The position numbers and the translations under genes are program-made. 64,000 nt of DNA from positions 1-64,000 of the forward strand of contig NZ_AQXM01000060.1 of assembly GCF_000376245.1 (NCBI RefSeq), read 5' to 3'. This DNA is from Acaricomes phytoseiuli DSM 14247 (GTDB lineage: Bacteria > Actinomycetota > Actinomycetes > Actinomycetales > Micrococcaceae). Of this stretch, positions 35,062 to 44,799 are shown piece by piece (position 1 is the stretch's first letter; each line of letters begins with the position of its first letter). The notes under the pieces are model-generated. The model was not told the DNA's origin, ran no database searches, and saw only the letters and a list, made by a program, of their open reading frames with translations.

Positions 35062-35537
35062 GCGGCGCGGGCGCCCCGTCGACGGGTGCTCTGGCAGCCG
35101 GCGGCCTGCGGCTGGCGATCATCGCCGCCTCCTGGCATGAGCAGGTGATGGACGGGCTCATCAGCGGTGCGCTGCGGAGCGCGCGCAGCTCCGGCATCAC
35201 TGAGCCGCGGCTGCTCAGGGTTCCGGGGACTTTCGAGCTCCCGGTGGCTGCCGCTCGGCTCGCCGCGTACTATGACGCGCTCGTGGCTCTGGGCGTGGTG
35301 ATCCGCGGGGGCACTCCGCATTTCGACTATGTCTGCCAGGCCGCTACTCAGGGTCTGACCGAAGTCGCCGTGCGCACCGGTGTGCCAGTGGGTTTCGGGG
35401 TGCTGACCTGTGACACCGAGAAGCAGGCCCTGGACCGGGCCGGGCTGCCCGCGACGGCGGACTACCCGGGGTCGGTTGAGGACAAAGGCGCAGAAGCCAC
35501 GCATGCCGCGCTGAGCACAGCACTGATCCTCGGATGA
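35058..35537 (+). CDS. ribH: 6,7-dimethyl-8-ribityllumazine synthase
   Basis: This 159-residue protein condenses the pyrimidine and the four-carbon unit to lumazine. [11 protein letters not shown] is the substrate strand, [16 protein letters not shown] the phosphate/catalytic strand with its histidine, and [14 protein letters not shown] the third. RibH forms pentamers or capsids. It is the last gene of the riboflavin operon, with an ATGA overlap to ribA, and is separated by 43 bases from hisE. Confidence 0.95.
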   Translation: MSGAGAPSTGALAAGGLRLAIIAASWHEQVMDGLISGALRSARSSGITEPRLLRVPGTFELPVAAARLAAYYDALVALGVVIRGGTPHFDYVCQAATQGLTEVAVRTGVPVGFGVLTCDTEKQALDRAGLPATADYPGSVEDKGAEATHAALSTALILG

Positions 35538-35567
35538 TTCCAGGACCCAGGCTGCTCCGGAAGGGGT

Positions 35568-35573
35568 TAGGCT
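35568..35573 (+). promoter_or_regulatory. -10 hexamer for a leaderless hisE transcript
   Basis: TAGGCT ends seven bases before the GTG at 35581. GGAAGG in between could also act as a ribosome site, so this is ambiguous. Confidence 0.35.
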
Positions 35574-35580
35574 GGAAGGC

Positions 35581-35844
35581 GTGAAATCTTTCGATAGCCT
35601 CTTCGCCGAACTGAGCGATAAGGCCGTTCGCCGTCCTGAGGGATCACGTACTGTGGCCGAGCTGGATTCCGGCGTGCACGGCATCGGGAAGAAGATCGTC
35701 GAAGAGGCCGCTGAGGTCTGGATGGCCGCCGAGTACCAGAGCGATGCGGAGACCGCCGAAGAGATCTCTCAGCTGCTCTACCATGTGCAGGTGCTCATGG
35801 TGGCCAAAGGCCTCAGCCTGGAAGATGTCTACAAGCATCTCTGA
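35581..35844 (+). CDS. hisE: Phosphoribosyl-ATP diphosphatase
   Basis: The 87-residue enzyme performs the second step of histidine synthesis, splitting pyrophosphate from phosphoribosyl-ATP. [17 protein letters not shown] and the later [15 protein letters not shown] helix form the expected all-alpha MazG-like fold with acidic metal residues. The start is GTG at 35581. It is separate from hisI, which lies 2.5 kb downstream, the usual actinobacterial arrangement. hisG follows after 49 bases. Confidence 0.93.
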   Translation: MKSFDSLFAELSDKAVRRPEGSRTVAELDSGVHGIGKKIVEEAAEVWMAAEYQSDAETAEEISQLLYHVQVLMVAKGLSLEDVYKHL

Positions 35845-35893
35845 GCGTCCCGAGTTTCCCTGAGAGTCAAGCCAACCGAAAGATCATGTCACG

Positions 35894-36745
35894 ATGTTAC
35901 GTGTAGCCGTTCCCAATAAGGGATCCTTATCCGAGGCCGCTATCGCCATGCTGACCGAGGCGGGTTACCGGCAGCGGCGTGATCATCGCGAACTGGTGCT
36001 CGTCGATCCGGACCTGGACATCGAGTTCTTCTACCTGCGCCCCCGTGATATCGCGGTCTATGTCGGCTCCGGAACGCTCGATCTCGGCATCACCGGAAGG
36101 GATCTGCTGCTCGATGCGGACGCCGAGACCGCCAATGCGGCAGAACTGCTCCCACTGGGGTTCGCCCCGTCGACGTTCCGCTTCGCCGGGCCCATGGGCG
36201 CTTTCAGCAATGTCCGGCAGCTGGCGGGCAAGCGGTTGGCCACGAGTTACGACAGCTTATTGCGCCGCTACCTGGCTGAGCGCGATATCGATGCGACAGT
36301 GGTGCGACTCGATGGAGCGGTGGAATCCTCGGTGCGGCTCGGCGTGGCCGATGCCATCGCGGATGTCGTGGAGACCGGCAACACCCTGCGCGCCGCAGGG
36401 ATGGAGATCTTCGGCGAGCCGATCCTGCACTCAGAGGCCGTGCTGATCGGGCGGGAAGGCGAGCACCCGGCAGGGCTCGATGTCCTGGTGCGCCGGGTTC
36501 AGGGAGTGCTCGTGGCGCGTCAGTACGTCATGATGGATTACGACATCCCCCGCGAGCTGTTGGCGCAGGCCAGCGCACTCACCCCGGGCCTAGAGTCGCC
36601 GACGGTGTCGCCGCTGCACAACGATGAGTGGGTGGCAGTGCGCTCGATGGTGCGCAAACAGGATACGCACAAGGTGATGGACGAGCTGTACGAGCTAGGT
36701 GCCAGGGCCATCCTGGTATCTGCTATTCACGCGTGCCGGATCTGA
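35894..36745 (+). CDS. hisG: ATP phosphoribosyltransferase (long form)
   Basis: HisG starts histidine synthesis by joining ATP and PRPP. The 283-residue length includes the C-terminal ACT-like regulatory domain typical of the long form, which senses histidine. The opening MLRVAVPNKGSLSEAAIAML, the AVYVGSGTLDLGITGRD strand and the PRPP loop with DAIADVVETGNTLRAAG are typical. The ATG at 35894 has no clear ribosome site. It follows hisE and precedes hisF. Confidence 0.95.
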   Translation: MLRVAVPNKGSLSEAAIAMLTEAGYRQRRDHRELVLVDPDLDIEFFYLRPRDIAVYVGSGTLDLGITGRDLLLDADAETANAAELLPLGFAPSTFRFAGPMGAFSNVRQLAGKRLATSYDSLLRRYLAERDIDATVVRLDGAVESSVRLGVADAIADVVETGNTLRAAGMEIFGEPILHSEAVLIGREGEHPAGLDVLVRRVQGVLVARQYVMMDYDIPRELLAQASALTPGLESPTVSPLHNDEWVAVRSMVRKQDTHKVMDELYELGARAILVSAIHACRI

Positions 36746-36776
36746 TCCGGGCCAGTAGAAGCGGAAGAGAACGACT

Positions 36777-37541
36777 ATGTCAGTGGCTATCCGGGTGATC
36801 CCGTGCCTGGACGTCGATGCCGGCCGGGTGGTCAAGGGCGTCAACTTCGAGAACCTGCGCGATGCCGGAGACCCGGTGGAACTGGCTCGCAGGTACGATG
36901 CCGCGGGAGCCGATGAGCTGACCTTCCTGGACGTTACGGCGACTTCGGCCGACCGGGAAACGACCTTCGATGTGGTCTGCCACACCGCGGAAGAAGTCTT
37001 CATACCGCTGACCGTGGGCGGCGGAGTGCGCGGTATCGCCGAAGTGGACCGGCTGCTGCGCTCCGGTGCGGATAAAGCATCGATCAATTCGGCGGCGGTC
37101 GCCCGCCCGGAGACCATTGATGAGATCACCCGGCATTTCGGTTCGCAAGTGCTCGTGCTCTCCCTGGATGCCAGGCGGAACCCGGCTGCCTCCTCTGGCT
37201 TCGAAGTGACGACGCACGGCGGGCGGCGGGGCACTGGGATCGACGCGGTTGCCTGGGCTCGCGAAGCCGTCGGCCGCGGTGTGGGCGAGATCCTGCTCAA
37301 TTCCATTGACGCCGATGGTACGAAGGAGGGCTTCGATGTGGAGCTGATCCGCCTGGTGCGGGCCGCGGTTCCGGTGCCGCTCATCGCCTCCGGGGGAGCG
37401 GGAGTGCCCGAGCACTTCCCGCCGGCGGTTGCCGCTGGTGCGGATGCGGTGCTTGCCGCGAGTATGTTCCACTTCGGGCCGGTAGAGATGATCGCCGAGG
37501 TCAAAACTGCGATTCGCGCCGCAGGCTATCCAGTGCGCTGA
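36777..37541 (+). CDS. hisF: Imidazole glycerol phosphate synthase cyclase subunit
   Basis: The 254-residue TIM barrel makes imidazole glycerol phosphate and AICAR with ammonia delivered by His[21 protein letters not shown] holds the first catalytic aspartate, [13 protein letters not shown] the second, and IASGGAG the phosphate loop. hisH is not in the window. GGAAGAGAACGACT precedes the ATG. It is the last gene before a minus-strand gene and thus ends the hisEGF unit. Confidence 0.95.
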   Translation: MSVAIRVIPCLDVDAGRVVKGVNFENLRDAGDPVELARRYDAAGADELTFLDVTATSADRETTFDVVCHTAEEVFIPLTVGGGVRGIAEVDRLLRSGADKASINSAAVARPETIDEITRHFGSQVLVLSLDARRNPAASSGFEVTTHGGRRGTGIDAVAWAREAVGRGVGEILLNSIDADGTKEGFDVELIRLVRAAVPVPLIASGGAGVPEHFPPAVAAGADAVLAASMFHFGPVEMIAEVKTAIRAAGYPVR

Positions 37542-37548
37542 GGCAGAA

Positions 37549-38193
37549 TCAGAGGCCGACGTCGGCGGTTTTGAGCAAAGCCACCGCGTCGGGCTGCCCT
37601 TCGAAGGTCACCAGGGCGTGATCCGTACGGCCGTGGGCATGCATGAGCAGTTCGCTGGGCTCGCCCACGATCGCCACCGATACCGGTGCACGTTTGGCGA
37701 CATGCCTGGGGCCGGACGGCTGAACCAGGACGACCCCCAGATCCACGCCCCGGTAGAGGATGGCCGCTCGTTTGATCAGTTCATCCCAGAGCGCTTGCGA
37801 GTACTCTTCGTCCAGCGCCCGGGGTGCCCAGCGCTCCTTGGCCCGCCGCAAATCCTCGGTGTGCACGAAGTATTCGATGAGGTTCGAGGATTCGTCGAGC
37901 GCTTTGATCCGCAGGGGAGAGAAAGCCGGAGGCCCCTCGCGGAACTGCTTGACGAGTTTGGCGTAGCTCTCCGGTGTGGCGGATTTCTCCGCCAATTTCC
38001 GGGTGGCCTTCTCCGTGGCCTTGGCGAAGCTGGGCAGCAGCAGCCCGATGCCCACTCCGGCATTGCGCTCCCTGAGGTACAGATGCGCCGCCAGATCCTG
38101 CGACTGCCATCCGGCGCACAGGGTAGGGGCGTCCGGGCCGACCGCCAGAAGCGTTTCAGCCAGGACCTCACGGGAAGGATCGACGAAGTGCAT
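37549..38193 (-). CDS. TIGR03085 family metal-binding protein (DinB/mycothiol-dependent-like)
   Basis: The 214-residue protein belongs to the actinobacterial TIGR03085 group in the DinB/maleylpyruvate isomerase-like superfamily, whose members may use mycothiol; its reaction is unknown. The opening MHFVDPSREVLAETLLAVGP and CAGWQSQDLAAHLYLRE, with a metal-binding histidine, are characteristic, and a later histidine in EYFVHTED fits the usual metal triad. I start at 38193 because the family motif begins there and TACTTT lies 8 bases upstream. An ATG at 38211 is possible. It is divergent from hisI and conserved between hisF and hisI in relatives. Confidence 0.75.
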   Translation of the reverse strand: MHFVDPSREVLAETLLAVGPDAPTLCAGWQSQDLAAHLYLRERNAGVGIGLLLPSFAKATEKATRKLAEKSATPESYAKLVKQFREGPPAFSPLRIKALDESSNLIEYFVHTEDLRRAKERWAPRALDEEYSQALWDELIKRAAILYRGVDLGVVLVQPSGPRHVAKRAPVSVAIVGEPSELLMHAHGRTDHALVTFEGQPDAVALLKTADVGL

Positions 38194-38234
38194 TACTCGT
38201 GAAAGTAGCATGTTCCGGCTCTGAAATCTTGTGC

Positions 38235-38245
38235 GAAACGGTTTC
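38235..38245. promoter_or_regulatory. GAAAC-G-GTTTC palindrome in the hisI upstream region
   Basis: Perfect 5-bp half-sites around one base, between the TIGR03085 gene and hisI and 77 bases before the hisI -10. LacI- and TetR-type operators look like this. Its role is a guess. Confidence 0.3.
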
Positions 38246-38321
38246 ACCAGAGCTTTCCTTGGCCCGCGCATAAGATCCTGCGCTTCCGGACGACGTGGTG
38301 CCGCTCTCGGGGCGGAAGCAC

Positions 38322-38327
38322 TAGAAT
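38322..38327 (+). promoter_or_regulatory. -10 hexamer for a leaderless hisI-trp transcript
   Basis: TAGAAT ends seven bases before the GTG at 38335; no ribosome site. Confidence 0.5.
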
Positions 38328-38334
38328 GGATCGA

Positions 38335-38847
38335 GTGTCTGATGTGTATGCTTCTGAGCTCGGCGATCCGCGGCGCGGTCTCCCCGGACACGCTGATAGC
38401 GGGGCTCATGACACAGTGTTTGACGACGCAGCATCGAGTGACTCGGCATCGAGTGACGCAGCGCAGCTGCCCGCGGAGATCTCCGGCCGGCTGAAGCGGG
38501 ATGCGCAGGGCCTGGTGGCGGCGATCATCCAGCAGCACGACAGCCGGGACGTGCTGATGCTGGGCTGGATGGATGACGAGGCGCTCCGCCGAACGCTCAG
38601 CACCGGCCGCGTGACGTTCTTCTCCCGGTCCCGTCAGGAGTACTGGCGCAAAGGCGATACCTCGGGGAATATCCAGTTGGTGCGTGCCGTGTCGATCGAC
38701 TGCGACGGCGATGCCCTGCTGATCGCAGTGGACCAGCACGGCCCGGCCTGCCACACCGGGACGAGAACCTGTTTCGATGGCCGCCGGCTACCGGCTGTGG
38801 TGCTGCCGCCCGTCGAAGGCTCTACGACCCACAGCACCGAGAACTAA
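38335..38847 (+). CDS. hisI: Phosphoribosyl-AMP cyclohydrolase
   Basis: HisI opens the purine ring of phosphoribosyl-AMP in the third step of histidine synthesis. The zinc cysteines are in DCDGDA and CHTGTRTCF, and the substrate motif [18 protein letters not shown] is complete. The core is about 120 residues, but the predicted protein has a 45-residue acidic N-terminal extension containing a 15-bp duplication (38431-38460, [10 protein letters not shown]). I start at GTG 38335 because TAGAAT precedes it by seven bases; an ATG at 38326 is inside that hexamer. It heads the hisI-trpE-TIGR02234 unit. Confidence 0.9.
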   Translation: MSDVYASELGDPRRGLPGHADSGAHDTVFDDAASSDSASSDAAQLPAEISGRLKRDAQGLVAAIIQQHDSRDVLMLGWMDDEALRRTLSTGRVTFFSRSRQEYWRKGDTSGNIQLVRAVSIDCDGDALLIAVDQHGPACHTGTRTCFDGRRLPAVVLPPVEGSTTHSTEN

Positions 38848-38859
38848 GGAAACCTCTAG

Positions 38860-40521
38860 ATGCAGCAGAGTCAGCAGTCGGCCCCAGACACCGCGGCCTC
38901 TGTCGGGCCCGATGGCCGGCTGCGCGCACTCGGCCTGCGGATCAGCCCCGATCTGCAAGAATTCCGGGAATTGGCTGCGGACCGCAGAGTGATTCCCGTG
39001 ACGATCCGGGTACTGGCCGATGCGCATACCCCGATCAGTCTCTATCGTGCCCTGGCCAATGGTGTTCCAGGCAGCTTCCTGATGGAATCCGCAGCCCCGG
39101 GCGGGGTCTGGTCCCGGCACTCCTTTATCGGTGTGGCCTCCAGCGCGACGCTGACCAGCCGCGACGGCCAGGCGCACTGGATCGGAGAACCGCCTGTTGG
39201 GGTGCCGCACAGCGGTAATCCCGCCGAGGTCCTCGATGCGGCCGTGCGCCTCCTGCACACCCAACCGTTGCCCGGCCTGCCGCCGTTCACCTCGGGTCTG
39301 GTCGGTTTCCTGGGTTGGGATATGACCCGTTACTGGGAACGCCTCCCGGAACCGCCCCAGGACGATCTCGGCCTGCCGGAGCTGGCGATGAATCTGGTCA
39401 GGGATATGGCGGTGCACGACAACACCGACGGCACGGTGCTGCTGATCGCCAATGCGATCAATTTCGATGGCAGCGATGAACGCGTGGATGAAGCCTGGCA
39501 GGCGGCTGCGAACAGGCTTGAGGAGATGCTGCAGGCGATCTCGGCGCAGGGGCCGCGTGGTGTCGCGGTACCGGCGGCAGCTGAGCGTGACGCGTACCGC
39601 TCGGCGGTCCGGGAGCGCTGGAACGAGTCCGATTACCTCGCGACCATCGCGAAGGGGAAGACCGCGATCGTGGACGGGGAGATCTTCCAGGTGGTGATCT
39701 CCCGCAGATTCGAGTTGGACAACTCCGGTGCTGAGGCTCCTGCAGCGGATGCCCTCGATGTCTATCGGATGCTCCGCATGACGAACCCCAGCCCCTATAT
39801 GTACCTCTACAGCTTCGCGAATCCGGAGGGCGGCGAGTACGCCATCGCGGGGTCCTCGCCGGAGGCGCTGGTCACGGTGTCCGGCCGGGAGGTCATCACG
39901 CACCCCATCGCCGGATCCCGGCCACGGGGCGAAGGCGTCGAGGCGGATCAGGCGCTGGCAGAAGATCTGCTGGCCGATACGAAAGAGCGGGCCGAGCACC
40001 TGATGCTCGTCGACCTGGCCCGTAACGACCTCGCCAAGGTCTGCGTGCCCGGCAGCGTCGAGGTCAGCCAGTTCATGGAAGTGGAGCGGTTCAGCCACAT
40101 CATGCACTTGGTCTCCACCGTGGTCGGTTCGCTGGCAGAAGATCGGACCGCTTACGACACGCTGGCGGCGACCTTCCCCGCAGGTACTCTTTCTGGGGCG
40201 CCGAAACCCCGGGCCATGCAGTTGTTGGACCGCTACGAACCGCATCGGCGTGGAGTCTACGGCGGGGTGGTCGGCTATCTCGATTTCGCCGGGAATATGG
40301 ATACCGCGATCTGCATCCGCACCGCTTTGCTGCGCGGAGGCACCGCCTATGTTCAGGCCGGTGGCGGAATCGTGGCTGATTCCAAACAGGCCGATGAAGC
40401 GCAGGAGACCATCAATAAGGCGGCAGCCCCGCTTCGCGCGGTGTACGCCGCGCAGCGGCTGAATCCGGTTCCGGAATCGCCATTGGAAGACATGAGCTCA
40501 CCGATCGGAAACGGACGATGA
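38860..40521 (+). CDS. trpE: Anthranilate synthase component I
   Basis: TrpE makes anthranilate from chorismate using ammonia supplied by TrpG, which is not in the window. At 553 residues it has the tryptophan-binding N-terminal segment (FLMESAAPGG, near 70) and the chorismate-binding C-terminal domain with PSPYMYLYSF, ITHPIAGSRPRG and GAPKPRAMQL. Feedback inhibition is therefore likely. The ATG at 38860 lies 12 bases after hisI, with AAGGAAACCTCTAG upstream, so the gene has no room for an attenuator leader. It overlaps the next gene in ATGA. Confidence 0.95.
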   Translation: MQQSQQSAPDTAASVGPDGRLRALGLRISPDLQEFRELAADRRVIPVTIRVLADAHTPISLYRALANGVPGSFLMESAAPGGVWSRHSFIGVASSATLTSRDGQAHWIGEPPVGVPHSGNPAEVLDAAVRLLHTQPLPGLPPFTSGLVGFLGWDMTRYWERLPEPPQDDLGLPELAMNLVRDMAVHDNTDGTVLLIANAINFDGSDERVDEAWQAAANRLEEMLQAISAQGPRGVAVPAAAERDAYRSAVRERWNESDYLATIAKGKTAIVDGEIFQVVISRRFELDNSGAEAPAADALDVYRMLRMTNPSPYMYLYSFANPEGGEYAIAGSSPEALVTVSGREVITHPIAGSRPRGEGVEADQALAEDLLADTKERAEHLMLVDLARNDLAKVCVPGSVEVSQFMEVERFSHIMHLVSTVVGSLAEDRTAYDTLAATFPAGTLSGAPKPRAMQLLDRYEPHRRGVYGGVVGYLDFAGNMDTAICIRTALLRGGTAYVQAGGGIVADSKQADEAQETINKAAAPLRAVYAAQRLNPVPESPLEDMSSPIGNGR

Positions 40522-41291
40522 ATAACGATTCTGCCCCCCAACTGCCCGATGCCCAACTGCCCGCTACCCAGTCCGACGCGCACGCCGCTGCGGAAGCATC
40601 GCGTTCGGCAGCGACGTCGGCGTGGTATCGGCGCAAGAGCACCGTGGTCTTCAGCACCCTGATCTTTGCCGGTGCCCTGCTCGGCGCGGCGACCCAGACC
40701 TGGTTCCAGGTATCGATGGACCAGGGCACGGTGCGTGCTACGGAGATCGCGGTGCCCGGGACTAAAGTCTCCGCCGCTGTCACCGCTTTCGCTCTGGTCG
40801 CTGCTGCGGGAGCCCTCGCTGTGACGATCGCGGGCCGGGTGGGCCGGGTGATAGCGGGTGTGCTCGTATTGCTCGCGGCGGTGGGCGCTGCATGGACGAC
40901 GGGGTCGTCCATGCTCGATCCGCAAGCCGCTGTTGCACCTGCGGTGAGCGAGCAGATCGGGGTGGAAGGGCTGGCCCTGGACGCCCAACTGACCCCGCTG
41001 CTCCCGCTGGCTTTCGCGGCAGCGCTCTGCCTGCTGCTCGCCGGGCTGGCGATTCTGGTGTTCGGTTCCGACTGGACCAGCACCCGGAAGTACAACGCGG
41101 CCCGGCAGGCGCGGCCGGGGGCGAACGGCGCAGCTTCTACAAGTACCGGTGCTGTCGATGATCTCGAGGAGTTCGACCAGATTGACGGCTGGGATCGGCT
41201 CAGCCGCGGGGAAGACCCCACCGTTGCCGTTGATGAAGCAGATGGTGGGGGAGACGGCGGGAGCACCCCGGAATCCACCCAGCGGGGCTGA
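40518..41291 (+). CDS. TIGR02234 Trp-biosynthesis-associated membrane protein
   Basis: A 257-residue protein with about four membrane helices (near residues 45-65, 90-110, 115-135, 160-180) of the TIGR02234 family, which is found only in trp operons of actinobacteria. Function is unknown; tryptophan or precursor transport has been suggested by context only. A charged C-terminal tail of about 70 residues is low-complexity. It overlaps trpE by ATGA and is followed after 102 bases by a small membrane protein. Confidence 0.85.
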   Translation: MNNDSAPQLPDAQLPATQSDAHAAAEASRSAATSAWYRRKSTVVFSTLIFAGALLGAATQTWFQVSMDQGTVRATEIAVPGTKVSAAVTAFALVAAAGALAVTIAGRVGRVIAGVLVLLAAVGAAWTTGSSMLDPQAAVAPAVSEQIGVEGLALDAQLTPLLPLAFAAALCLLLAGLAILVFGSDWTSTRKYNAARQARPGANGAASTSTGAVDDLEEFDQIDGWDRLSRGEDPTVAVDEADGGGDGGSTPESTQRG

Positions 41292-41393
41292 TCCGGCTGC
41301 GTCGAAGTCAGGATCCCCGCGATCATCTGGCAGAATGAGTGGCAAGCAAGAAACAGATTGCACGCGCTAAGCACAACACGCACAGGAGAGATC

Positions 41394-41696
41394 ATGAGCA
41401 GCAACCCCACCGCAAGCAAAGTTCAGGCGGCAGCGGGGTCCACGACGCCGGCGGAGCAGGCTATGCACCGCGCCGCTGTGGAGGGTCACGGGAACAGCCC
41501 CGCGGCGTGGGCGCTCGTGATGATCTCTCTGGTGGGTGCCCTGGTCTGCTCCATCGCCTTCATCCTCGCGAACACCCCGCTTTTCATCGCCGGTGCCGTG
41601 GTCATGGTGATCGGATGCGCGGTAGGTTTCATCATGCGCCGGATGGGTTATGGCGTGGGCGGCGATAAGGTCAAGGCTTCGGGTCCAGGTCATTGA
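41394..41696 (+). CDS. Small HGxxPAAW-motif membrane protein (DUF6704-like)
   Basis: The 100-residue protein has the signature [11 protein letters not shown] followed by two membrane helices near 45-65 and 68-88. This family recurs between trpE and trpC in actinobacteria and its role is unknown. The ATG at 41394 is chosen because AGGAGAGATC precedes it; a frame starting 12 codons earlier lacks a site. The trpC start overlaps its stop. It is probably an accessory of the trp operon, perhaps with the TIGR02234 protein. Confidence 0.8.
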   Translation: MSSNPTASKVQAAAGSTTPAEQAMHRAAVEGHGNSPAAWALVMISLVGALVCSIAFILANTPLFIAGAVVMVIGCAVGFIMRRMGYGVGGDKVKASGPGH

Positions 41697-42553
41697 GTTC
41701 CAGCTCAACGAGCAGCCGGGATCAAGGAGATCAAGACGCTCGGGGCGGTACGACGCCCGCTGTGCCCGATGTCCTGAGTGAGATCATCACCGGGGTTCGG
41801 GAAGATCTCGCGCTCCGGAAGCAGCGGACGAGTCAGCAGGAACTCGAACAGCGCTGCGGGCAATTGCCGCCGGCGCTCGACGGCGTTGCGGCTTTGCGCG
41901 GCCCCGGTGTCAGCGTGATCGCCGAAATCAAACGGAGCAGCCCGGCCAAAGGCGAGTTGGCGGAAATTCCGGAACCGGCTCTGCTGGCCGGCCAGTACGC
42001 TCGCGGCGGTGCCAATATGATCAGCGTGCTCACCGAACAGCGGCGCTTCCAGGGTTCATTGGCTGATCTCGACGCGGTCCGCGCCGCGGTGGATATTCCG
42101 GTGCTGCGCAAAGATTTCACGGTGGATCCCTATCAGATCTGGGAGGCCCGTGCGCACGGTGCCGATGTGGTGCTCTTGATCGTCGCGGCGCTCGAGCAGA
42201 GCCGGCTGCGGGATTATCTTCAGCTCACGGAGTCACTGGGCATGAATGCCCTGGTCGAGGCACACACCGCCGAGGAGGCCGAGCGGGCGCTGGACGCCGG
42301 CGCCACCATTCTGGGGATCAACGTGCGCAATCTGAAGACCCTTGATGTGGATCGGCGGGTCTTCGGCCAGATCTCCGGCAGCCTCCCACCGGGCTCGCTC
42401 CTCGTCGCCGAATCAGGAGTCCGCCAAGTGCAGGACGTCGCCGAATACGCTCGGCACGGCGCCGCTGCGGTGCTCGTCGGAGAAGCCCTGGTCACGGCGG
42501 CTGATCCAGCGCAGCTGATCACCGAGTTCCGGGCGATTCCGGTAGCGGCCTGA
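41693..42553 (+). CDS. trpC: Indole-3-glycerol phosphate synthase
   Basis: TrpC closes the indole ring in a TIM barrel. [20 protein letters not shown] is the substrate strand with its catalytic lysine, [13 protein letters not shown] the second conserved strand and [10 protein letters not shown] a later one. The predicted frame opens with a TTG overlapping the previous stop (41693-41695); a GTG at 41762 would give a more typical 263-residue product starting at [14 protein letters not shown], and I cannot decide between them. The first 20 residues of the longer form are S/D/G-rich and unlikely to be structured. Confidence 0.9.
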   Translation: MSSSSTSSRDQGDQDARGGTTPAVPDVLSEIITGVREDLALRKQRTSQQELEQRCGQLPPALDGVAALRGPGVSVIAEIKRSSPAKGELAEIPEPALLAGQYARGGANMISVLTEQRRFQGSLADLDAVRAAVDIPVLRKDFTVDPYQIWEARAHGADVVLLIVAALEQSRLRDYLQLTESLGMNALVEAHTAEEAERALDAGATILGINVRNLKTLDVDRRVFGQISGSLPPGSLLVAESGVRQVQDVAEYARHGAAAVLVGEALVTAADPAQLITEFRAIPVAA

Positions 42554-42607
42554 GGCCAATTCCAAGAGCGGGCGATTCGAACGGATTCGAGCAGAGAGGA
42601 AGGTGCG

Positions 42608-43948
42608 GTGTCCGATAACTCAGCGACGCCCATCGGCGCAGATGCGGCGGAAACCTTGACGGCAGAAGAGATCGGGGCAAACTTCAGACATGCCCCGGGG
42701 CCGTATTTCGGTGACTATGGCGGGCGCTGGATGCCCGAATCGCTGATCGCCGCCCTCGATCAGCTCGAAGAAACTTTTGCCAAAGCCAAGGCGGATCCGG
42801 AGTTCACGGCAGAACTCGCCCGGCTGGGCCGGGAGTACTCCGGCCGCCCATCGCTGCTCACCGAAGCGCACCGCTTCGCCGAGCACACCGGGGGAGCACG
42901 CGTCTTTCTGAAGCGCGAGGATCTCAACCACACCGGTTCGCACAAGATCAACAACGTCCTCGGCCAGGCGCTTCTGGCGCAGCGGATGGGCAAGACCCGG
43001 CTCATCGCGGAGACCGGTGCGGGCCAGCACGGAGTCGCCAGTGCCACGGCTGCAGCGCTCCTGGGCTTGGAATGCGTCGTGTACATGGGCGCTGAAGACA
43101 CCCGCAGGCAGGCGCTCAACGTCGCCAGAATGCAGTTGCTGGGGGCCACCGTGATACCGGTGCGCGCCGGATCGCAGACCTTGAAAGACGCGATCAACGA
43201 GGCTCTGCGTGATTGGGTGGCCAATGTCGACAGCACGCATTACCTGCTGGGCACCGCCGCCGGAGCGCATCCCTTCCCCGCGATGGTGCGGTACTTCCAC
43301 GAAGTCATCGGCGAAGAGGCCCGGCAGCAGATCCTGGACCAGGCCGGGCGGCTGCCCGATGCGGTCTGCGCCTGCGTGGGCGGAGGCTCCAATGCCATCG
43401 GCATCTTCCACGGCTTCCTGGATGATGCTTCAGTGCGGCTCTTCGGTTTCGAGGCCGGCGGCGATGGCGTCGATACTCCACGGCACGCCGCGACGATCAC
43501 CCTGGGCCGGCCCGGAGTGCTGCACGGGGCCCGTTCCTATCTGATGCAGGACGAAGACGGCCAGACCATCGAATCGCATTCGATCTCGGCCGGCCTCGAT
43601 TACCCGGGGGTCGGCCCCGAGCACGCCTATCTGGCGGATATCGGCCGGGTCTCCTATCAGCCGGTCACCGATGCCGAGGCGATGGACGCCTTCCGCCTGC
43701 TGTGCCGTACCGAAGGCATCATTCCGGCGATCGAATCCGCGCACGCCCTGGCCGGGGGGCTCCGGATCGGCCAGGAGCTCGTTGCGGAAGCCGCCGAGGG
43801 CGCGGAGCCGCCTATCGTCATCGTGAATCTCTCCGGGCGGGGCGATAAAGACGTCGCCACGGCAGCGGAGTGGTTCGATCTGCTGGAGGATCAGCAGGGC
43901 GAAGGCGGAGGCGGACGCGAAGACACCGGGGCGGGGGCTGCGCGATGA
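42608..43948 (+). CDS. trpB: Tryptophan synthase beta chain
   Basis: TrpB joins indole and serine with PLP. The PLP lysine is in the motif [17 protein letters not shown] is the phosphate loop, and the indole-tunnel segment [10 protein letters not shown] is intact. The 446 residues include a long N-terminal extension and an E/G-rich tail. The start is GTG at 42608 with GAGAGGAAGGTGCG upstream. Its stop overlaps the trpA start (ATGA), so the two subunits are made in step, as expected for the alpha2beta2 complex. Confidence 0.96.
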   Translation: MSDNSATPIGADAAETLTAEEIGANFRHAPGPYFGDYGGRWMPESLIAALDQLEETFAKAKADPEFTAELARLGREYSGRPSLLTEAHRFAEHTGGARVFLKREDLNHTGSHKINNVLGQALLAQRMGKTRLIAETGAGQHGVASATAAALLGLECVVYMGAEDTRRQALNVARMQLLGATVIPVRAGSQTLKDAINEALRDWVANVDSTHYLLGTAAGAHPFPAMVRYFHEVIGEEARQQILDQAGRLPDAVCACVGGGSNAIGIFHGFLDDASVRLFGFEAGGDGVDTPRHAATITLGRPGVLHGARSYLMQDEDGQTIESHSISAGLDYPGVGPEHAYLADIGRVSYQPVTDAEAMDAFRLLCRTEGIIPAIESAHALAGGLRIGQELVAEAAEGAEPPIVIVNLSGRGDKDVATAAEWFDLLEDQQGEGGGGREDTGAGAAR

Positions 43949-44799
43949 ACGGCGTTCATGCCGCGGCGGCTATCGACCGGGCGAAAGCAGAGGGCCGGAC
44001 GGCGCTGATCGGCTACCTGCCAGCAGGCTACCCGGATACCAGGACCAGTATCGAGGCCGGTATCGCGCTGGCCCGGAACGGTGCGGATCTGATCGAGATC
44101 GGCATTCCCTATTCTGATCCTGTCATGGACGGCGAGGTCATCCAGGCTGCCACTCAGGAGGCGCTGGCCAGCGGATTCCGGGTTCCGGAGATCTTCGATG
44201 TGGTGGCAGGCATCACCTCGGCCACGCAGGGCGAGGTGCCCGTGCTGGTGATGACCTACTGGAACCCGGTGCTGCGCATCGGTGTGCACGATTTTTCACG
44301 AAGTCTCGCCGAGGCCGGGGGCGCAGGGCTGATCACTCCTGATCTCATTCCGGATGAAGCGGGTGACTGGATCGCGGCCTCCGATGAGTTCGGTTTGGAC
44401 CGGGTCTTCCTGACCGCGCCGTCCTCCACTGCCGAGCGGATGGCCCAGACCGCGCAGGCATCCCGCGGTTTCGTCTATGCGGTATCCGTGATGGGCGTCA
44501 CCGGCGCCCGGCAGCAAGTATCCACGAGCGCGGAGTCCGTGGTGGCCCGGGCGCGGGAGGCCGGTGCGGAGCGGGTCTGCGTCGGGCTCGGTATCAGCCG
44601 GGCCGAGCATGTGCGTCAGATCGCCCAGTACGCCGATGGTGCTATCGTCGGCACTGCCCTGGTAGCTGCGCTCCGGGATGCGGGAGTCGCCGGAATCGGC
44701 AGGCTCATGGCCGAACTGCGCGGTGGCACTGACAAAGCGATCGCCGGGGCTCCTGGTGAGCCGAGTACCGAAGAAGAGAAGGAAGGCCGATCACGGTGA
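43945..44799 (+). CDS. trpA: Tryptophan synthase alpha chain
   Basis: The 284-residue TIM barrel splits indole glycerol phosphate and passes indole to TrpB. The catalytic glutamate is in [15 protein letters not shown], the catalytic aspartate in [12 protein letters not shown]-like context ([12 protein letters not shown]), and [13 protein letters not shown] is the phosphate loop. The ATG at 43945 overlaps the trpB stop; a longer upstream frame is not needed. Its stop overlaps the lgt start in GTGA, tying lgt to the trp genes. Confidence 0.95.
   Translation: MNGVHAAAAIDRAKAEGRTALIGYLPAGYPDTRTSIEAGIALARNGADLIEIGIPYSDPVMDGEVIQAATQEALASGFRVPEIFDVVAGITSATQGEVPVLVMTYWNPVLRIGVHDFSRSLAEAGGAGLITPDLIPDEAGDWIAASDEFGLDRVFLTAPSSTAERMAQTAQASRGFVYAVSVMGVTGARQQVSTSAESVVARAREAGAERVCVGLGISRAEHVRQIAQYADGAIVGTALVAALRDAGVAGIGRLMAELRGGTDKAIAGAPGEPSTEEEKEGRSR

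Noticed and set aside
38818-38860. A trp attenuator before trpE
   Set aside because: Only 12 bases separate hisI and trpE, too little for a leader peptide and attenuator.
38788-40245. 485-residue minus-strand frame across trpE
   Set aside because: Opposite a fully conserved TrpE; no recognisable domain or ribosome site.
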